Numbered from the stretch's first letter, positions 8,666-18,055 are shown. The stretch: DNA of 37,047 bases from an uncultured Flavobacteriaceae bacterium (GCA_938020445.1 CALIIC010000017.1:1-37047); one strand, 5' to 3'. The notes: generated by a model from the sequence alone, not told the origin. Made by a program: numbers and translations.

Positions 8666-10987
8666 ATGAAATCGAAACGAATTTTATGGATTGTATTCTT
8701 GGGTCTTTGCATCTTAGGAATAGGGGTGTTTACCATGTCATCTACCCAAGCCAAGGATGAAAATAGGCGTTCAGAAAATGACTCGATTCCTACGCGCAGG
8801 CAGCTTCGCCAAAGTTTCTTTCAAAATAGAGCCGTTTTAGTGGTGTATGGCGCTACCGATACCATTCTCTCACGACGGTACCGTACCCTTTTGCAGAAAT
8901 TGGATACTAGTCCCGAACCCAATTCGTGGCGCAACATTGACATCTCATATAAAACGGTAGCGGAAGTCACTGAAAATGACCTAAAGGAAAAGGTATTGTT
9001 CTTAGTGGGCACCCTAGAGGGTATGCCCTTATTAAATGATTTTAGCGCCAAAATACCGCTCGAACTTCGCAAAAATGATTTTAGCTTCAATGCCAAGGAA
9101 TTTACCGATGCGGATATGAATCTATCTATAGGTTTTTATCCCAACCCCAAAAACGATACCCTTCCCCTTAGCCTATTAAGCGGCAATAATGAACACCATA
9201 TTTTTGAGGTCTTTAAAAAGAAGGTTGAAGAAAACGGGCGTTTGTTTTTTCGACAGGATATGGACTATGAAATCTACCAAGGGAAATCAAGGATTCTAAT
9301 GGGGGATTTTAATACCGATTGGGAGATTGATACCACTACAAATTTTGATTTTTCAGATGGAAATGCCTTGGTATACTCCTCCGAACATTTTGATTTTATT
9401 TCCTATCAAGGTACCATGGATGCCACAGAAATTGCCCCCCTTGCTCAGGAAGTAGAAAAGACTACTACCGATATTTTGAACTTTATAGGAAGTCTTGAAC
9501 CCTTACCAAAAATACGCTATCATCTATATAAAAGTGCCGAGGAAAAAGGACTGATATCGGGCAATACCAACCAAGCGCATTTTGATTCTCTTGAAGCTTC
9601 CGTGCATACTATTATGAACGAAAAGTACGTAGGTAATTTTATCGAAAAGGAAAATGCACTTTTGGCAAACCGCCTGCTTGGCGCTTCAAAATCCCAAGCT
9701 TTGGCGCGGGGACTACCGATCTATTTTACCGATAAATGGCAACGAGAAGGGTATCGCTATTGGGCTGCACGCCTTTTTGAGTCGGGAAATGTATTTCCTT
9801 TGGAAGAGCTTTTTGACAATGCCATTCTGGAGATAGAGTCTCCTTTGATAACCGATTGCCTATCAGGCCTATTAGTAGGGTTTTTGTTGGATACTTGGGG
9901 GAAAGAAACCTTTTTAAAGCGATATGCTGAGTGGAAGCCGACCGCACTTCAAATACAGCGGTTAAAGCCTGCTTGGCAAAGGTATCTGGTGAAAAATGCA
10001 ACTGCACACCCTAAAAAGGAAAGAACCAAAACTGGATTACGGTATCTGAAGGGATTTAATTTTGCCCATGAGGGCTACAGTATCTACAACGGGTATGGGG
10101 GCACAAAAGCCACCTTGGCACTTCAAAAAATGCAATCTTTGGGCAGCAATGCCATGGCCCTTGTTCCCTATAGTTATATAGAGGACAAGAACAGTCCGAT
10201 CCCTTTCCGGTTTAGCGACCATGCAGGTTCTGAGAATGATGAAGCTTTGGTGCATTCTGTATTCGAGGCCAAAAAAATGGGAATGAGCACCTTGTTAAAA
10301 CCACAGATATTTGCGGGCGATAGTTGGCCTGGTGATGTGGAAATGTTGAACGAGGCCGATTGGAATGCTTTTTTTGAGTATTACTATCGGTGGATCAGGC
10401 ACTATGCCTTTCTAGCCGAAATACATGAAATGGAAGCGCTGTGCGTGGGGGTAGAATTTGCAAAGGCCACCTTGAGCCATGAAGCCGAATGGCGAAAGAT
10501 GTTTAGAGGAATTCGGGGCCTTTACCAGGGGAAACTAACGTATGCCGCCAACTGGGGCGCTGAATTTGAACAGGTGGCTTTTTGGGACGAACTCGATTTT
10601 ATAGGCTTGAACTGTTACTATCCCTTGAGTAAAAATGAAACGCCTACGAAGGCCGAGTTAAAGGCGAATTTCGCGAAGGTCAAAACTAAGATTACAAGGG
10701 TATACGATCAATTCAAAAAACCGATCGTTTTTACCGAAATCGGCTTTCGAAGTATTGATAAACCTTGGAAAAGTCCACACGCGGAGGGCGACGATAGTTT
10801 CAATGCCAAGCATCAACAATTGTGCTATGAAGTGGTTTTCGAAGGGATTGAAAACGAACCCTGGTGCGAAGGAATTTTATGGTGGAAATTCCCCTCTTAT
10901 CTCGAATATCGTGGATTGGAGAACAGTGCCTTTACCCCCAACAATAAGATGGCCGAAGAAACCATTCGAGAATGGTTTTCCAAGTAA
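8666..10987 (+). CDS. GH113-like glycoside hydrolase fused to a degenerate peptidase-like domain
   Basis: The protein has 773 residues with an N-terminal signal or membrane anchor (ILWIVFLGLCILGIGVF). Residues about 460-773 form a TIM barrel like GH113 beta-mannanases: LKGFNFAHEGY opens the barrel, Glu597 in VGVEFAKATL matches the acid/base and Glu691 in VFTEIGFRS the nucleophile. The middle (about 240-430) resembles a gluzincin/peptidase-MA-like domain: ARGLPIYFTDKW near residue 347 and the LLVGFLLDTWGKETFLKRY stretch are at the expected places. However, the HExxH zinc motif and the downstream Glu of the family are missing, so it is presumably non-catalytic. Likely an envelope-exposed mannan- or mannoside-degrading enzyme. 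Barrel assignment is solid, the middle-domain assignment is inference. Confidence 0.7.
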   Translation: MKSKRILWIVFLGLCILGIGVFTMSSTQAKDENRRSENDSIPTRRQLRQSFFQNRAVLVVYGATDTILSRRYRTLLQKLDTSPEPNSWRNIDISYKTVAEVTENDLKEKVLFLVGTLEGMPLLNDFSAKIPLELRKNDFSFNAKEFTDADMNLSIGFYPNPKNDTLPLSLLSGNNEHHIFEVFKKKVEENGRLFFRQDMDYEIYQGKSRILMGDFNTDWEIDTTTNFDFSDGNALVYSSEHFDFISYQGTMDATEIAPLAQEVEKTTTDILNFIGSLEPLPKIRYHLYKSAEEKGLISGNTNQAHFDSLEASVHTIMNEKYVGNFIEKENALLANRLLGASKSQALARGLPIYFTDKWQREGYRYWAARLFESGNVFPLEELFDNAILEIESPLITDCLSGLLVGFLLDTWGKETFLKRYAEWKPTALQIQRLKPAWQRYLVKNATAHPKKERTKTGLRYLKGFNFAHEGYSIYNGYGGTKATLALQKMQSLGSNAMALVPYSYIEDKNSPIPFRFSDHAGSENDEALVHSVFEAKKMGMSTLLKPQIFAGDSWPGDVEMLNEADWNAFFEYYYRWIRHYAFLAEIHEMEALCVGVEFAKATLSHEAEWRKMFRGIRGLYQGKLTYAANWGAEFEQVAFWDELDFIGLNCYYPLSKNETPTKAELKANFAKVKTKITRVYDQFKKPIVFTEIGFRSIDKPWKSPHAEGDDSFNAKHQQLCYEVVFEGIENEPWCEGILWWKFPSYLEYRGLENSAFTPNNKMAEETIREWFSK

Positions 10988-11033
10988 TTCAGCGTCCCCT
11001 TCCCTTAAAAGGTTTGTTGGCTAATATGCCGGT

Positions 11034-12878
11034 CTAATTTCCTTTCACCGCCTTTGAAAATGCTTCGGTACCGCCTACAATGGGTAGGTTGATCCTTGTA
11101 GCATCGAGGTCAATGGTGAGTTCGGTCCCAGGGGCCGGCCAAAGGGTAAACTCTTTGTCGCTCGAAAATATCATTAAGCCTATTTGTTGCCCTTCGGGTA
11201 TAATTTGATCATCTGGCATTAAGTCAAAAGTTACCTCGTAGAATTTGCCGGCTTTCAAAGGATCACTTTTGGTGATCGAGCTGTGGTTTTGTGGATCTGC
11301 CCACCCCCTTGTGATAATATTAGCGGTACTCCTTCGGTTTTTTGCGGTGCTCCATGGCAACGAAACCAACCAGACCGAAAGGTTTGCAGCGGGCTTGCTA
11401 CTTGCCAGGGTAACGGTCACTTTTGCCGTGCCAGATATATGAACCGCCTTTGACAGGGTGGGTGTTACATACAGTAGTCTATGATTTGTTATTTCTGCCT
11501 GCGCCAATGAAGCACCCGAAAAGGAATAGTTGTCAACCAATTTTTCAGGTTTCGGGTCCGCCGCTTTTTCCAACCGTAAGCTACCTTTCCCTGGCGCCCC
11601 GGGGTGCAGATAAAGAGATACATCAGACGCTTCCGGATTCGGGTACTCTTTATAGGGGGTAGGGTTTTCCCTTTCATCATTTTCACGAACGATCCATGCC
11701 CTAGGGTCATTTTCCACACCATTTTCCACACCGTGTAAATAGCGTGTAAACCATCTGTTCATTAGCGTCATGGGTGGAGGTCCGCCGTGCCCGTTCTGAT
11801 GGTAAAATATTTGAGAAGGAATTCCTTTCTCTCTTGCCGCCTTGTAAATACGATAACTATGCTCGGGCATTACATTCCAATCATTAAAGCCATGTGACAT
11901 CAATAAGGCCGCTTTCATAGGCCCCATATCGTTTAAATAATCACGGCCGGCCCAAAAGTCATTATAGTCTCCTGTAATCCTATCCATACCGTTCTTCATT
12001 TCTTTGTCTCTTACAGTGGCATTGTTATAGGCACGTTTTGATTCGGCACCACTATGAATATAATCGTAGAGCACATCAATATCCTCGCCCAAATAGCCTC
12101 CGGGAGATCGCACCAATCCGTTGGATCGGTAATAGTGGTAATAAGAGGTATTGGGAGCAATGGGTATAATTGCTTCAAGGCCTTCAACACCCGTTGTCGC
12201 TGCCGCTAGTGGAATGGTGCCATTATAAGAAGTGCCTGTCATACCAACCTTGCCGGTGGACCAAAAAGCGGCTATTTTCTCACTACCGGTGGGTGACGCA
12301 TAACCGGGTATGCGCCCGCACAACCAATCAATGACCGCTTTTGGCGCCAATGATTCGTTGTCCCCGCCAACGGTGGGGGATCCTTGTGAAAGCCCGGTAC
12401 CAGGCGAAGAAGAGTGCACTACGATGTACCCTCTAGGGACCCAGGTTTGAATATGGGAATTTGAAATAATGGGCCGCTCACCGGTACGAACAACCTCGGG
12501 ATGAACACGTTCTTTTGCGGCTTTGCCAAGTTCGTGCTTCACATCCCAAAAAACTCCCGCTACGTTCGGAGCCACACCCGCGAAATAGGGGCTTGAAACA
12601 TATATGACGGGTAATTTGAGGCCTTCTGTATCTGTTTGGTAGGGTCTGGTAACAGCTACATGCATGCGGTCTAATTTTCCATCACCATCGGTATCGAACT
12701 CCGTTTCGACCCATAGGTCATGTCTGATCCATTTTTCAGAATCTTCAAAGGCCGATACAATTTGGGCTTCTCCATTTTGAAAAACGGGAATGGACTTTTC
12801 ACTTGTTTGTGCTTGAGCGGCGAATAGGGCCGTAAGCCAAATAGGTAATAGGAAGGCTAGTTGGGCACTTTTTTTCAT
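11034..12878 (-). CDS. S15-family (Xaa-Pro dipeptidyl-peptidase/CocE-like) hydrolase
   Basis: Taking the ATG at 12878 gives 614 residues with a signal peptide (KSAQLAFLLPIWLTALFAAQAQ). The frame runs back to 13016 but the extra 46 residues precede the signal and are discarded. The alpha/beta-hydrolase catalytic triad is visible: Ser217 in GMTGTSYNGT, Asp333 in SHGFNDWNV and His364 in NGHGGPP. The C-terminal third is the jelly-roll domain of the S15/CocE group (VHISGTAKVTVTLASSKPAANLSVWL). Likely removes Xaa-Pro dipeptides from peptides outside the cytoplasm, though CocE-type acyl esterase activity is possible. It is convergent with the GH113-like gene, with only 46 bp between stops. Confidence 0.85.
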   Translation of the reverse strand: MKKSAQLAFLLPIWLTALFAAQAQTSEKSIPVFQNGEAQIVSAFEDSEKWIRHDLWVETEFDTDGDGKLDRMHVAVTRPYQTDTEGLKLPVIYVSSPYFAGVAPNVAGVFWDVKHELGKAAKERVHPEVVRTGERPIISNSHIQTWVPRGYIVVHSSSPGTGLSQGSPTVGGDNESLAPKAVIDWLCGRIPGYASPTGSEKIAAFWSTGKVGMTGTSYNGTIPLAAATTGVEGLEAIIPIAPNTSYYHYYRSNGLVRSPGGYLGEDIDVLYDYIHSGAESKRAYNNATVRDKEMKNGMDRITGDYNDFWAGRDYLNDMGPMKAALLMSHGFNDWNVMPEHSYRIYKAAREKGIPSQIFYHQNGHGGPPPMTLMNRWFTRYLHGVENGVENDPRAWIVRENDERENPTPYKEYPNPEASDVSLYLHPGAPGKGSLRLEKAADPKPEKLVDNYSFSGASLAQAEITNHRLLYVTPTLSKAVHISGTAKVTVTLASSKPAANLSVWLVSLPWSTAKNRRSTANIITRGWADPQNHSSITKSDPLKAGKFYEVTFDLMPDDQIIPEGQQIGLMIFSSDKEFTLWPAPGTELTIDLDATRINLPIVGGTEAFSKAVKGN

Positions 12879-13505
12879 GGTATTTTTTGAAGTTATACTG
12901 ATTACTATTTGTTGACATGCGAACGAAGGCTGTTTGCTATGATCGGTGCGAAACAAAACGCCCCAACAGCACCTAAAGATAGTTTTTTGCTCGTGATTTT
13001 GGCCAAAGAATACCAAACCTTCTCCATGGAAGGTGTAGAAATTTTGGGACCATGAATTTTGGGCGTTGTTGATGTCGGTTATGATAGGATCAAATACATT
13101 CTAAACTTGTTGTTTTCATTACCCATGCATTGAGGTACAGCTGTTTGGAGCGATGAAAAAACCGACTCATTTTTTATCTTTTCATTTGGTATAAATTGTA
13201 AAATCATTAACAACCCGTTCCTTAGAAAAGAATAATTTTACGCATACCCGGGATGTATAGTGCTCCGACCTGAACGACAAGTGTACAGGTAAGTGCGTAG
13301 CAATCAATGTTAAATTTCCTTTTAATGCCTCGCGGGCCCGGCCCGAGGTAGTTTGCTGTACATATGCTGTGGTTGCAATCGCAACGAGTGGTCTATTATA
13401 TGGGTGCTATTTTTGAAATTGTGCTATTGGGGATTTTCAAGAAGGTTCCAAAATGACTTTGGTACCATCTGTACGGTTTTAAAAACCTTAATACAACAAA
13501 ACTGA
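12879..13505. other. Long divergent intergenic region (627 bp) with hairpins
   Basis: It separates the divergently transcribed S15 gene and CarboxypepD_reg gene and must hold both promoters, though no consensus TAnnTTTG box was found with confidence. Two stem-loops stand out. CCTCG-c-GGGCC pairs with GGCCCGAGG at 13328-13348, a GC-rich hairpin in AT-rich DNA. GTTGC (13372-13376) pairs with GCAAC (13381-13385). No open frame looks like a real gene and no known RNA is recognised. Confidence 0.4.
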
Positions 13506-14381
13506 ATGATCAAAGATACTATAGGAGCTGTAGGCTTGTTATTCTTTCTATTCGTTTCTTGTGCTGGGTTGTGCCAAGAGAATGTTGTAATGCTGAAAGG
13601 CAAGGTGCAGACTACCAGCAATGATGTTGCAGATGTTTTGATAGTCAATTTGAATACAAAAGAATCCACGATTACCGATTCTGAAGGGGTGTTTAAAATA
13701 CAAGTTAAATTGAATGACACCCTACAATTATCTGCCGTTCAGTTTATTTCGAAAAAAGTTTTAATAACAGATGCCGTTTTAATACAGCGTATGATTTTCG
13801 TGGATTTGATAGAGAATGTGGTACGGCTGAATGAAGTAACGGTTACGCCTTATAATTTGACGGGTAAAATTGATTTGGATATTGAACGACTGAATGTCAA
13901 ACCTTCAACTAGTGCTATTTCGTTGGGTTTGCCGAATTCGGAAATAACGGTAATGAGCCAACAGGAACGACTTCTTTTGGTGGCAGATAGGGGCAAATTT
14001 ACCCGATTTATGACTGCGGAAGAGAAACTGAAAGAGCAGGGCCTTTTGGGATTCTTCACAATAGGGGTTATCGTAAACCCTGAAAAAATAATCAACCGCC
14101 TTTCTGGTAGGACCAAAATGCTGAAAGAGATGGTTTCGAGTGACAAGGACTTAAAGTTGGAACATCAAATAACGAGCGTATTTTCAAAAGCGACCATTTC
14201 AAAAGAACTTGAAATCCCAAAAGAAAACGTGGACGGTTTTCTAAGTTTCTGTATGGCGCAAAATGATTTTCCCAAAGAATCAGATGGTACGAATGCCCTT
14301 GAGATTTGGGAGTACCTTACAACTAAAAGTAAGGAATATAAAAAATCAGATGAAATAGAGGAAATCGTTAAAACACATTAA
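13506..14381 (+). CDS. Exported CarboxypepD_reg-like domain protein
   Basis: The protein has 291 residues with a signal peptide (GAVGLLFFLFVSCAGLCQE). Residues about 27-105 form the beta-sandwich carboxypeptidase-regulatory-like domain common in Bacteroidetes: MLKGKVQTTSNDVADVLIVN, TITDSEGVFKIQV, LNDTLQLSAVQF and the end signature VRLNEVTVTP. In SusC-type receptors this precedes the TonB plug. Here no plug or barrel follows; the rest is helical and polar, so the protein is a stand-alone member whose partner is unknown. It converges with the GNAT gene. Confidence 0.75.
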   Translation: MIKDTIGAVGLLFFLFVSCAGLCQENVVMLKGKVQTTSNDVADVLIVNLNTKESTITDSEGVFKIQVKLNDTLQLSAVQFISKKVLITDAVLIQRMIFVDLIENVVRLNEVTVTPYNLTGKIDLDIERLNVKPSTSAISLGLPNSEITVMSQQERLLLVADRGKFTRFMTAEEKLKEQGLLGFFTIGVIVNPEKIINRLSGRTKMLKEMVSSDKDLKLEHQITSVFSKATISKELEIPKENVDGFLSFCMAQNDFPKESDGTNALEIWEYLTTKSKEYKKSDEIEEIVKTH

Positions 14382-14538
14382 TAGTATTTCGGAAGAAATT
14401 CCAGAGAACTACTTTCATGCCCCGTCCTATGTACTATTCTTTTAACCCGGTTCGTGCATCAGGTCAATAGGTACCCTGTTAAATCCCCTTGCTTTTAAGG
14501 TCGTACGTACAGGTCCCAGCGGTGTAGGAAGTACCTTC

Positions 14539-15108
14539 TTATGTGTTTTTTGGGGGATGGTTTTTTCTTTTGTCCGTATCGAGGATTGCGTATTCAAAAT
14601 TATCGGACCACCCTGATTTTAAAGGCAAAACTTGCCTTTTTCGTCCTTCTTTTGTCATGCCTACTTTTTCCAAGACTTTTATGGAACCTATATTGTCAAC
14701 AGCGCATCCAGCCTCAATTCGATGTAGCTTTAGTTCTTCAAATCCAAAGGTTAGGATGGCATTTAATGCTTCGGTGCCAAACCCTTTGCCCCAAAAATCA
14801 CGGTGTAATTTATACCAGACCTCTGCATTTTTAAACTTCTTATGGCCTATTTTCAGCGCAATTAATCCGGTAAATTTTTTCGTGACGGCCTGTTCTATTG
14901 CAAAAGTCAAATTCTTGGGTTCAGATTCGTTGTTTGCCTTTACCCAACCTTCTATGATCGATTTTGTCTCCTGAATATTTTCGGGAATCCCTAAGGTATT
15001 GAACGTATCGGTTTCTGGGAGAGAATGTAGTTCGTGGATCGCATCCAAATCTGCCACAACTATGAGTCGCAGGTTTAATCTTTTAGAAGCTAATTTGATC
15101 TTAGTCAT
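14539..15108 (-). CDS. GNAT-family N-acetyltransferase (RimJ/RimL type)
   Basis: The protein has 189 residues. It opens with the RimJ/RimL-type strand-helix KLASKRLNLRLIVVADLDAI. The acetyl-CoA pyrophosphate-binding loop is in HRDFWGKGFGTEALNAILTFGF, and the downstream block HRIEAGCAVDNIGSIKVLEKVGMTKEG is diagnostic of the family. These enzymes transfer acetyl from acetyl-CoA to the N-terminus of ribosomal proteins or to small amines; the substrate is unknown. It is the last gene of the long - strand run and has no close neighbour to suggest a role. Confidence 0.85.
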   Translation of the reverse strand: MTKIKLASKRLNLRLIVVADLDAIHELHSLPETDTFNTLGIPENIQETKSIIEGWVKANNESEPKNLTFAIEQAVTKKFTGLIALKIGHKKFKNAEVWYKLHRDFWGKGFGTEALNAILTFGFEELKLHRIEAGCAVDNIGSIKVLEKVGMTKEGRKRQVLPLKSGWSDNFEYAILDTDKRKNHPPKNT

Positions 15109-15237
15109 TTTTTATTGGAGACAAAGGCTTGTGCAGGGCCGATGATGCAACGAATGTAGCAAAAAAGAAACTGAAGTAGGCAGGTTTTCGAGTGCTTGTT
15201 GTTTCGTGGGCCGTTGTTTTTTAGGTTCGTGTAGCGT

Positions 15238-15573
15238 TCAGAACTCTTCCAGAATTGATTTTCCATTTGATCCATCGCCCGAAGTCCATTTCCATTCTTC
15301 ATGAAGTCTGATTTTCCCGTTTGCAATGATTTCCGGTTTTGAAATACAGATGCCGGTCATTAATGCTCCCTTTGTATTTACTTGGTGGTAGCGCATTTCT
15401 ATGGTTCCGCTTTCATCTACCAATCCGATTAAATGTCCGCTAACAATTTGTCCCCCGCTATAATTGGACGTAAGAATGTTTCCGTCTTGTTTGTATTCAA
15501 AAATTGTTTCCGCGGTTGTTTCACCGTTTTCCGAGTTTGAAATGGGTTTGAATCTTTTATTGTTATAATTCAT
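15238..15573 (-). CDS. Small beta-rich hypothetical protein ('N-acetylglutamate synthase'-labelled family)
   Basis: The protein has 111 residues with a regular run of beta strands: ETIFEYKQDGNILTSNYSGGQIVSGHLIGLVDESGTIEMRYHQVN, then a conserved-looking GKIRLHEEWKWTSGD before the end. I recall flavobacterial proteins of this type being labelled 'N-acetylglutamate synthase', but it lacks a GNAT or amino-acid-kinase domain, so that name is not supported by the sequence. No signal peptide. A 19-bp motif shared with the region upstream of the Crp/Fnr gene at 25612 lies about 90 bp upstream of the start. Confidence 0.65.
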   Translation of the reverse strand: MNYNNKRFKPISNSENGETTAETIFEYKQDGNILTSNYSGGQIVSGHLIGLVDESGTIEMRYHQVNTKGALMTGICISKPEIIANGKIRLHEEWKWTSGDGSNGKSILEEF

Positions 15574-15662
15574 TTGAAAGTCTGAATTTCTGGTGGTATC
15601 GTAATTTCATCAAACAGAACCTAATCGAATAGGAGCTGTTTCATTGATGACATATCTAAGGT

Positions 15663-15681
15663 AGCAAATACCAACCAAATA
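15663..15681 (-). repeat. Shared upstream 19-mer, copy 1
   Basis: The + strand reads AGCAAATACCAACCAAATA. It differs by one base from 25690-25708. Both copies lie 78-110 bp upstream of a - strand start codon, in front of unrelated genes. It may be a shared regulatory element or part of a dispersed intergenic repeat. Confidence 0.4.
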
Positions 15682-15766
15682 AAATTTCGGCAGTGATTGG
15701 GAGTACTTATTTTAGTGGGGAAGCCCGTGGGAAGGGTACGGATTTGAAGTACTGTGGGGCACTGTT

Positions 15767-17329
15767 TTAATCTGCGAATTGCACTCGAATGAGAGGGCTG
15801 CTTATAAGGCTGTAAAAAACTTTGACATTCATATGAAAACTAGACGAAATGGATTGTACGTAGTTTTTGAGTTCTTCTAATTTATCCGAATCGTAGTAAA
15901 TACCATTCATAACCACCCCGTAGATCGTTTTGGAATGGGCAATATTTTCTAAGGGGTTTTTACTCAAAATAATCAAATCTGCTATTTTACCAGTTTCGAT
16001 TGTTCCATAATCGTTTTCTTTTCCAATAAACTTCGCTGGGACAAGAGTAGCACTTTGCAACGCCGCAAGGTTCGACATACCGCTTTTTGTCAAATCTTCT
16101 AATTCATCATGCACGCTAAAGCCGGCAAAAGTATACGAATCTGTGACATCGGTTCCCGTCATGATGGGGACACCGATATCGTTGGCCATTTTGATTTGTT
16201 TTTTTACCGCATTGTAAAAATCCGTGCTCAAGCCATTTCCTTCTTCAGATATATTCTTTTTCTTATTGTTTTTTAGATCCATTCCCCACCATAGGTTTTT
16301 GCGTACAGCGGTAATATATTGTAAGTTGGGATTGTCTGTAAAGGAAGATTTGTGGGCATATGCCTCGAATTTGAGGGTTTGAAGCGTAGGTGTCCAATAG
16401 GCCTTATTTTCTTTCATTAAGGTCATTAATTCGATTGCGGTTTTTGGGTTAAAATCTTCAACTATTGATTTTTTTGATTTCGAAAAGAACGCTTTCCAGT
16501 TTTTCGGGTTTCGTAAACTATCGGCTTCGGGAAAAGACTCGAACATAAAAATACGCCCGTGTTCAAAACTTCGTTGCCCCAGTAAAACAGCCTCTTTAAG
16601 ACGAAGGAACATGGGTTTGTGGCCCGCAAGATGTAGCCCGTGCTTTGGCGCGGCCAAAGCCAACTTTTTATACATATCGGGTAGTATTTGTTGATATACT
16701 TTTATAAAATCTACTTTTTCAGTTTTGTAAAAACGCAAGAGAGAATCAACATGTTCGGCTTTCTCAAGCTTAAAGAACTCGGGAAAGTCATCGGGAACGG
16801 AGGTGGCACCGTCAATTTGATAACTACTTTGCAAAACATGTCTTGGGGTAATTCTTTTATTGGTATTCAATTCTGCATTCCATTGCAAGCGTTCTCTGCT
16901 TCCCACCCAATAACTATCTCTTTTATTGAGTTGGCCAGACATGTCGCGGATACCCGTAACACCGTTGGCTATGTAAAGTGGGTGATGCAACCATGCTGAA
17001 TGTTGATTTGAATGTGTGTGCATATCCCATAAGCCTGGTATTGCGTATTTATCGCTGCCATCAATGATGAGCGCGCCTGCGTCTATTTTTAGTACGCCGG
17101 CAGTATCAATGGCCCTAATTTTATTATTTTTTATGAGAATATCACGGTTCTTTAAAAGGTTCCCAGATTCCACATCGATTATAGTAATGGATTTTATGAA
17201 GACTGTATCATGCTTTACAACGGGTTCCAAGCTTGGCATCGGCCACAAAATGGCTATGATGATAATCGCTACAGCAAGCAGCGCTATGGAAGAAAAGATT
17301 TTAAGGAATCGAAATGCCTTCTTTTTCAT
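15767..17329 (-). CDS. Amidohydrolase family protein, membrane-anchored or exported
   Basis: The protein has 520 residues. A hydrophobic N-terminal segment (IFSSIALLAVAIIIIAILWPM) suggests a signal anchor with the enzyme outside the cytoplasm. The amidohydrolase core is complete: His104 and His106 in LWDMHTHSNQH, HLAGHKP, the FEHGRIF block and the Asp in MTGTDVTDSYTF. The composite-sandwich C-terminus reads GTIETGKIADLIILSKNP. Related proteins are imidazolonepropionase-like hydrolases and prolidases; the substrate is unknown. The stop is 20 or more residues past the normal family end (SSSFHMNVKVFYSLISSP), possibly from read-through of a lost stop. It is 48 bp downstream of the membrane protein gene and may share its transcript. 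Confidence 0.8.
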   Translation of the reverse strand: MKKKAFRFLKIFSSIALLAVAIIIIAILWPMPSLEPVVKHDTVFIKSITIIDVESGNLLKNRDILIKNNKIRAIDTAGVLKIDAGALIIDGSDKYAIPGLWDMHTHSNQHSAWLHHPLYIANGVTGIRDMSGQLNKRDSYWVGSRERLQWNAELNTNKRITPRHVLQSSYQIDGATSVPDDFPEFFKLEKAEHVDSLLRFYKTEKVDFIKVYQQILPDMYKKLALAAPKHGLHLAGHKPMFLRLKEAVLLGQRSFEHGRIFMFESFPEADSLRNPKNWKAFFSKSKKSIVEDFNPKTAIELMTLMKENKAYWTPTLQTLKFEAYAHKSSFTDNPNLQYITAVRKNLWWGMDLKNNKKKNISEEGNGLSTDFYNAVKKQIKMANDIGVPIMTGTDVTDSYTFAGFSVHDELEDLTKSGMSNLAALQSATLVPAKFIGKENDYGTIETGKIADLIILSKNPLENIAHSKTIYGVVMNGIYYDSDKLEELKNYVQSISSSFHMNVKVFYSLISSPLIRVQFAD

Positions 17330-17377
17330 ATTTAAAGAAATAGGTTAAAGAAGAACGACGTTTTAAACAGGAAAACG

Positions 17378-17956
17378 TTACTTGACTTGGGGCGAAATTT
17401 TGATAAATAATTTGGTAATTACCAAACCGATAAAAGAAAGAAGCAACCATGCCAAGCCGATTGTCCAAAATCCAAATTTGATGGATGCAAACGTACTGTA
17501 AAGGATAATCAGGCTATTGGCGAATGTAGTTGGTTTCGCAATCATGAAAAACGACACGAGGTTTTCGAGTATGTCAAAAAACCCCGCCAGTGGTAGGGAA
17601 AAAGAAAATAGATAGCCATATTTTCTAAACCACGAATTTTCTCCATGTAATTTTGAAATAAAAGTCCAAATGGTAAAACCTGCTATGATAACCGTAATAA
17701 TAAATGCAAAATCTATCCATTGTGTTTTAAGGTATAGATCGAAAGTATTTTCTTGAATCATAAAAGCGTACCATTCTTTCATTTTGACGGCATCAAAAGA
17801 CGTCTGTTGTATAAAATATGGGACGGGGAATTTAGATTGTAAGTAAGCTGTTTCCAACAAGTAGCTTGTAGAGAAATAGAGGCCTAATGAAGCCAGGGAA
17901 ACAAGAGCTTGTACGGTTAAGGTTGCATTTCTAAAAGAGTTGATTATTCGCATCAT
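17378..17956 (-). CDS. Integral membrane protein, possible target of the upstream Crp/Fnr regulator
   Basis: The protein has 192 residues with about four membrane spans: near 12-30 (LTVQALVSLASLGLYFSTSY), 81-104 (WIDFAFIITVIIAGFTIWTFI), 115-140 (YLFSFSLPLAGFFDILENLVSFFMIA) and 160-185 (FGFWTIGLAWLLLSFIGLVITKLF). No known family is recognised. An ATG one codon in (17953) is an equally good start. A perfect 14-bp palindrome (18014-18027) is centred about 64 bp upstream of the start, between this gene and the Crp/Fnr gene that precedes it. Confidence 0.65.
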   Translation of the reverse strand: MMRIINSFRNATLTVQALVSLASLGLYFSTSYLLETAYLQSKFPVPYFIQQTSFDAVKMKEWYAFMIQENTFDLYLKTQWIDFAFIITVIIAGFTIWTFISKLHGENSWFRKYGYLFSFSLPLAGFFDILENLVSFFMIAKPTTFANSLIILYSTFASIKFGFWTIGLAWLLLSFIGLVITKLFIKISPQVK

Positions 17957-18013
17957 TTTTTAACGTTGTTTGAGTTTATGATACAAATTTGCAGCGTTTA
18001 AGAGCGCTTTTCA

Positions 18014-18027
18014 TTCACATTTGTGAA
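18014..18027. promoter_or_regulatory. Candidate operator for the adjacent Crp/Fnr-family regulator (TTCACATTTGTGAA)
   Basis: This is a perfect 14-bp inverted repeat (TTCACA-TT-TGTGAA). It lies between a Crp/Fnr regulator gene and the start of the downstream membrane protein gene, about 58-71 bp before that start codon. The half-site GTGAA resembles the TGTGA half-site of Crp, with shorter spacing. By chance two or so perfect 14-bp palindromes are expected in 37 kb, so the position, not the palindrome itself, is the evidence. Confidence 0.45.
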
Positions 18028-18034
18028 GAAATAA

Positions 18035-18055
18035 AAGGGCTATTTTTTTGCCCTT
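18035..18055 (-). terminator. Possible intrinsic terminator at the end of the Crp/Fnr gene
   Basis: Read on the - strand, AAGGGC (18055-18050) pairs with GCCCTT (18040-18035) around a 9-nt loop, followed by TTATTT. The stop codon (18042-18040) overlaps the hairpin. The stem is short, so it is only a candidate. If real, the membrane protein gene downstream needs its own promoter, which fits the palindrome just beyond. Confidence 0.35.

Noticed and set aside
12879..13016. N-terminal extension of the S15 gene to 13016
   Set aside because: The extra 46 residues precede a clear signal peptide starting at 12878.
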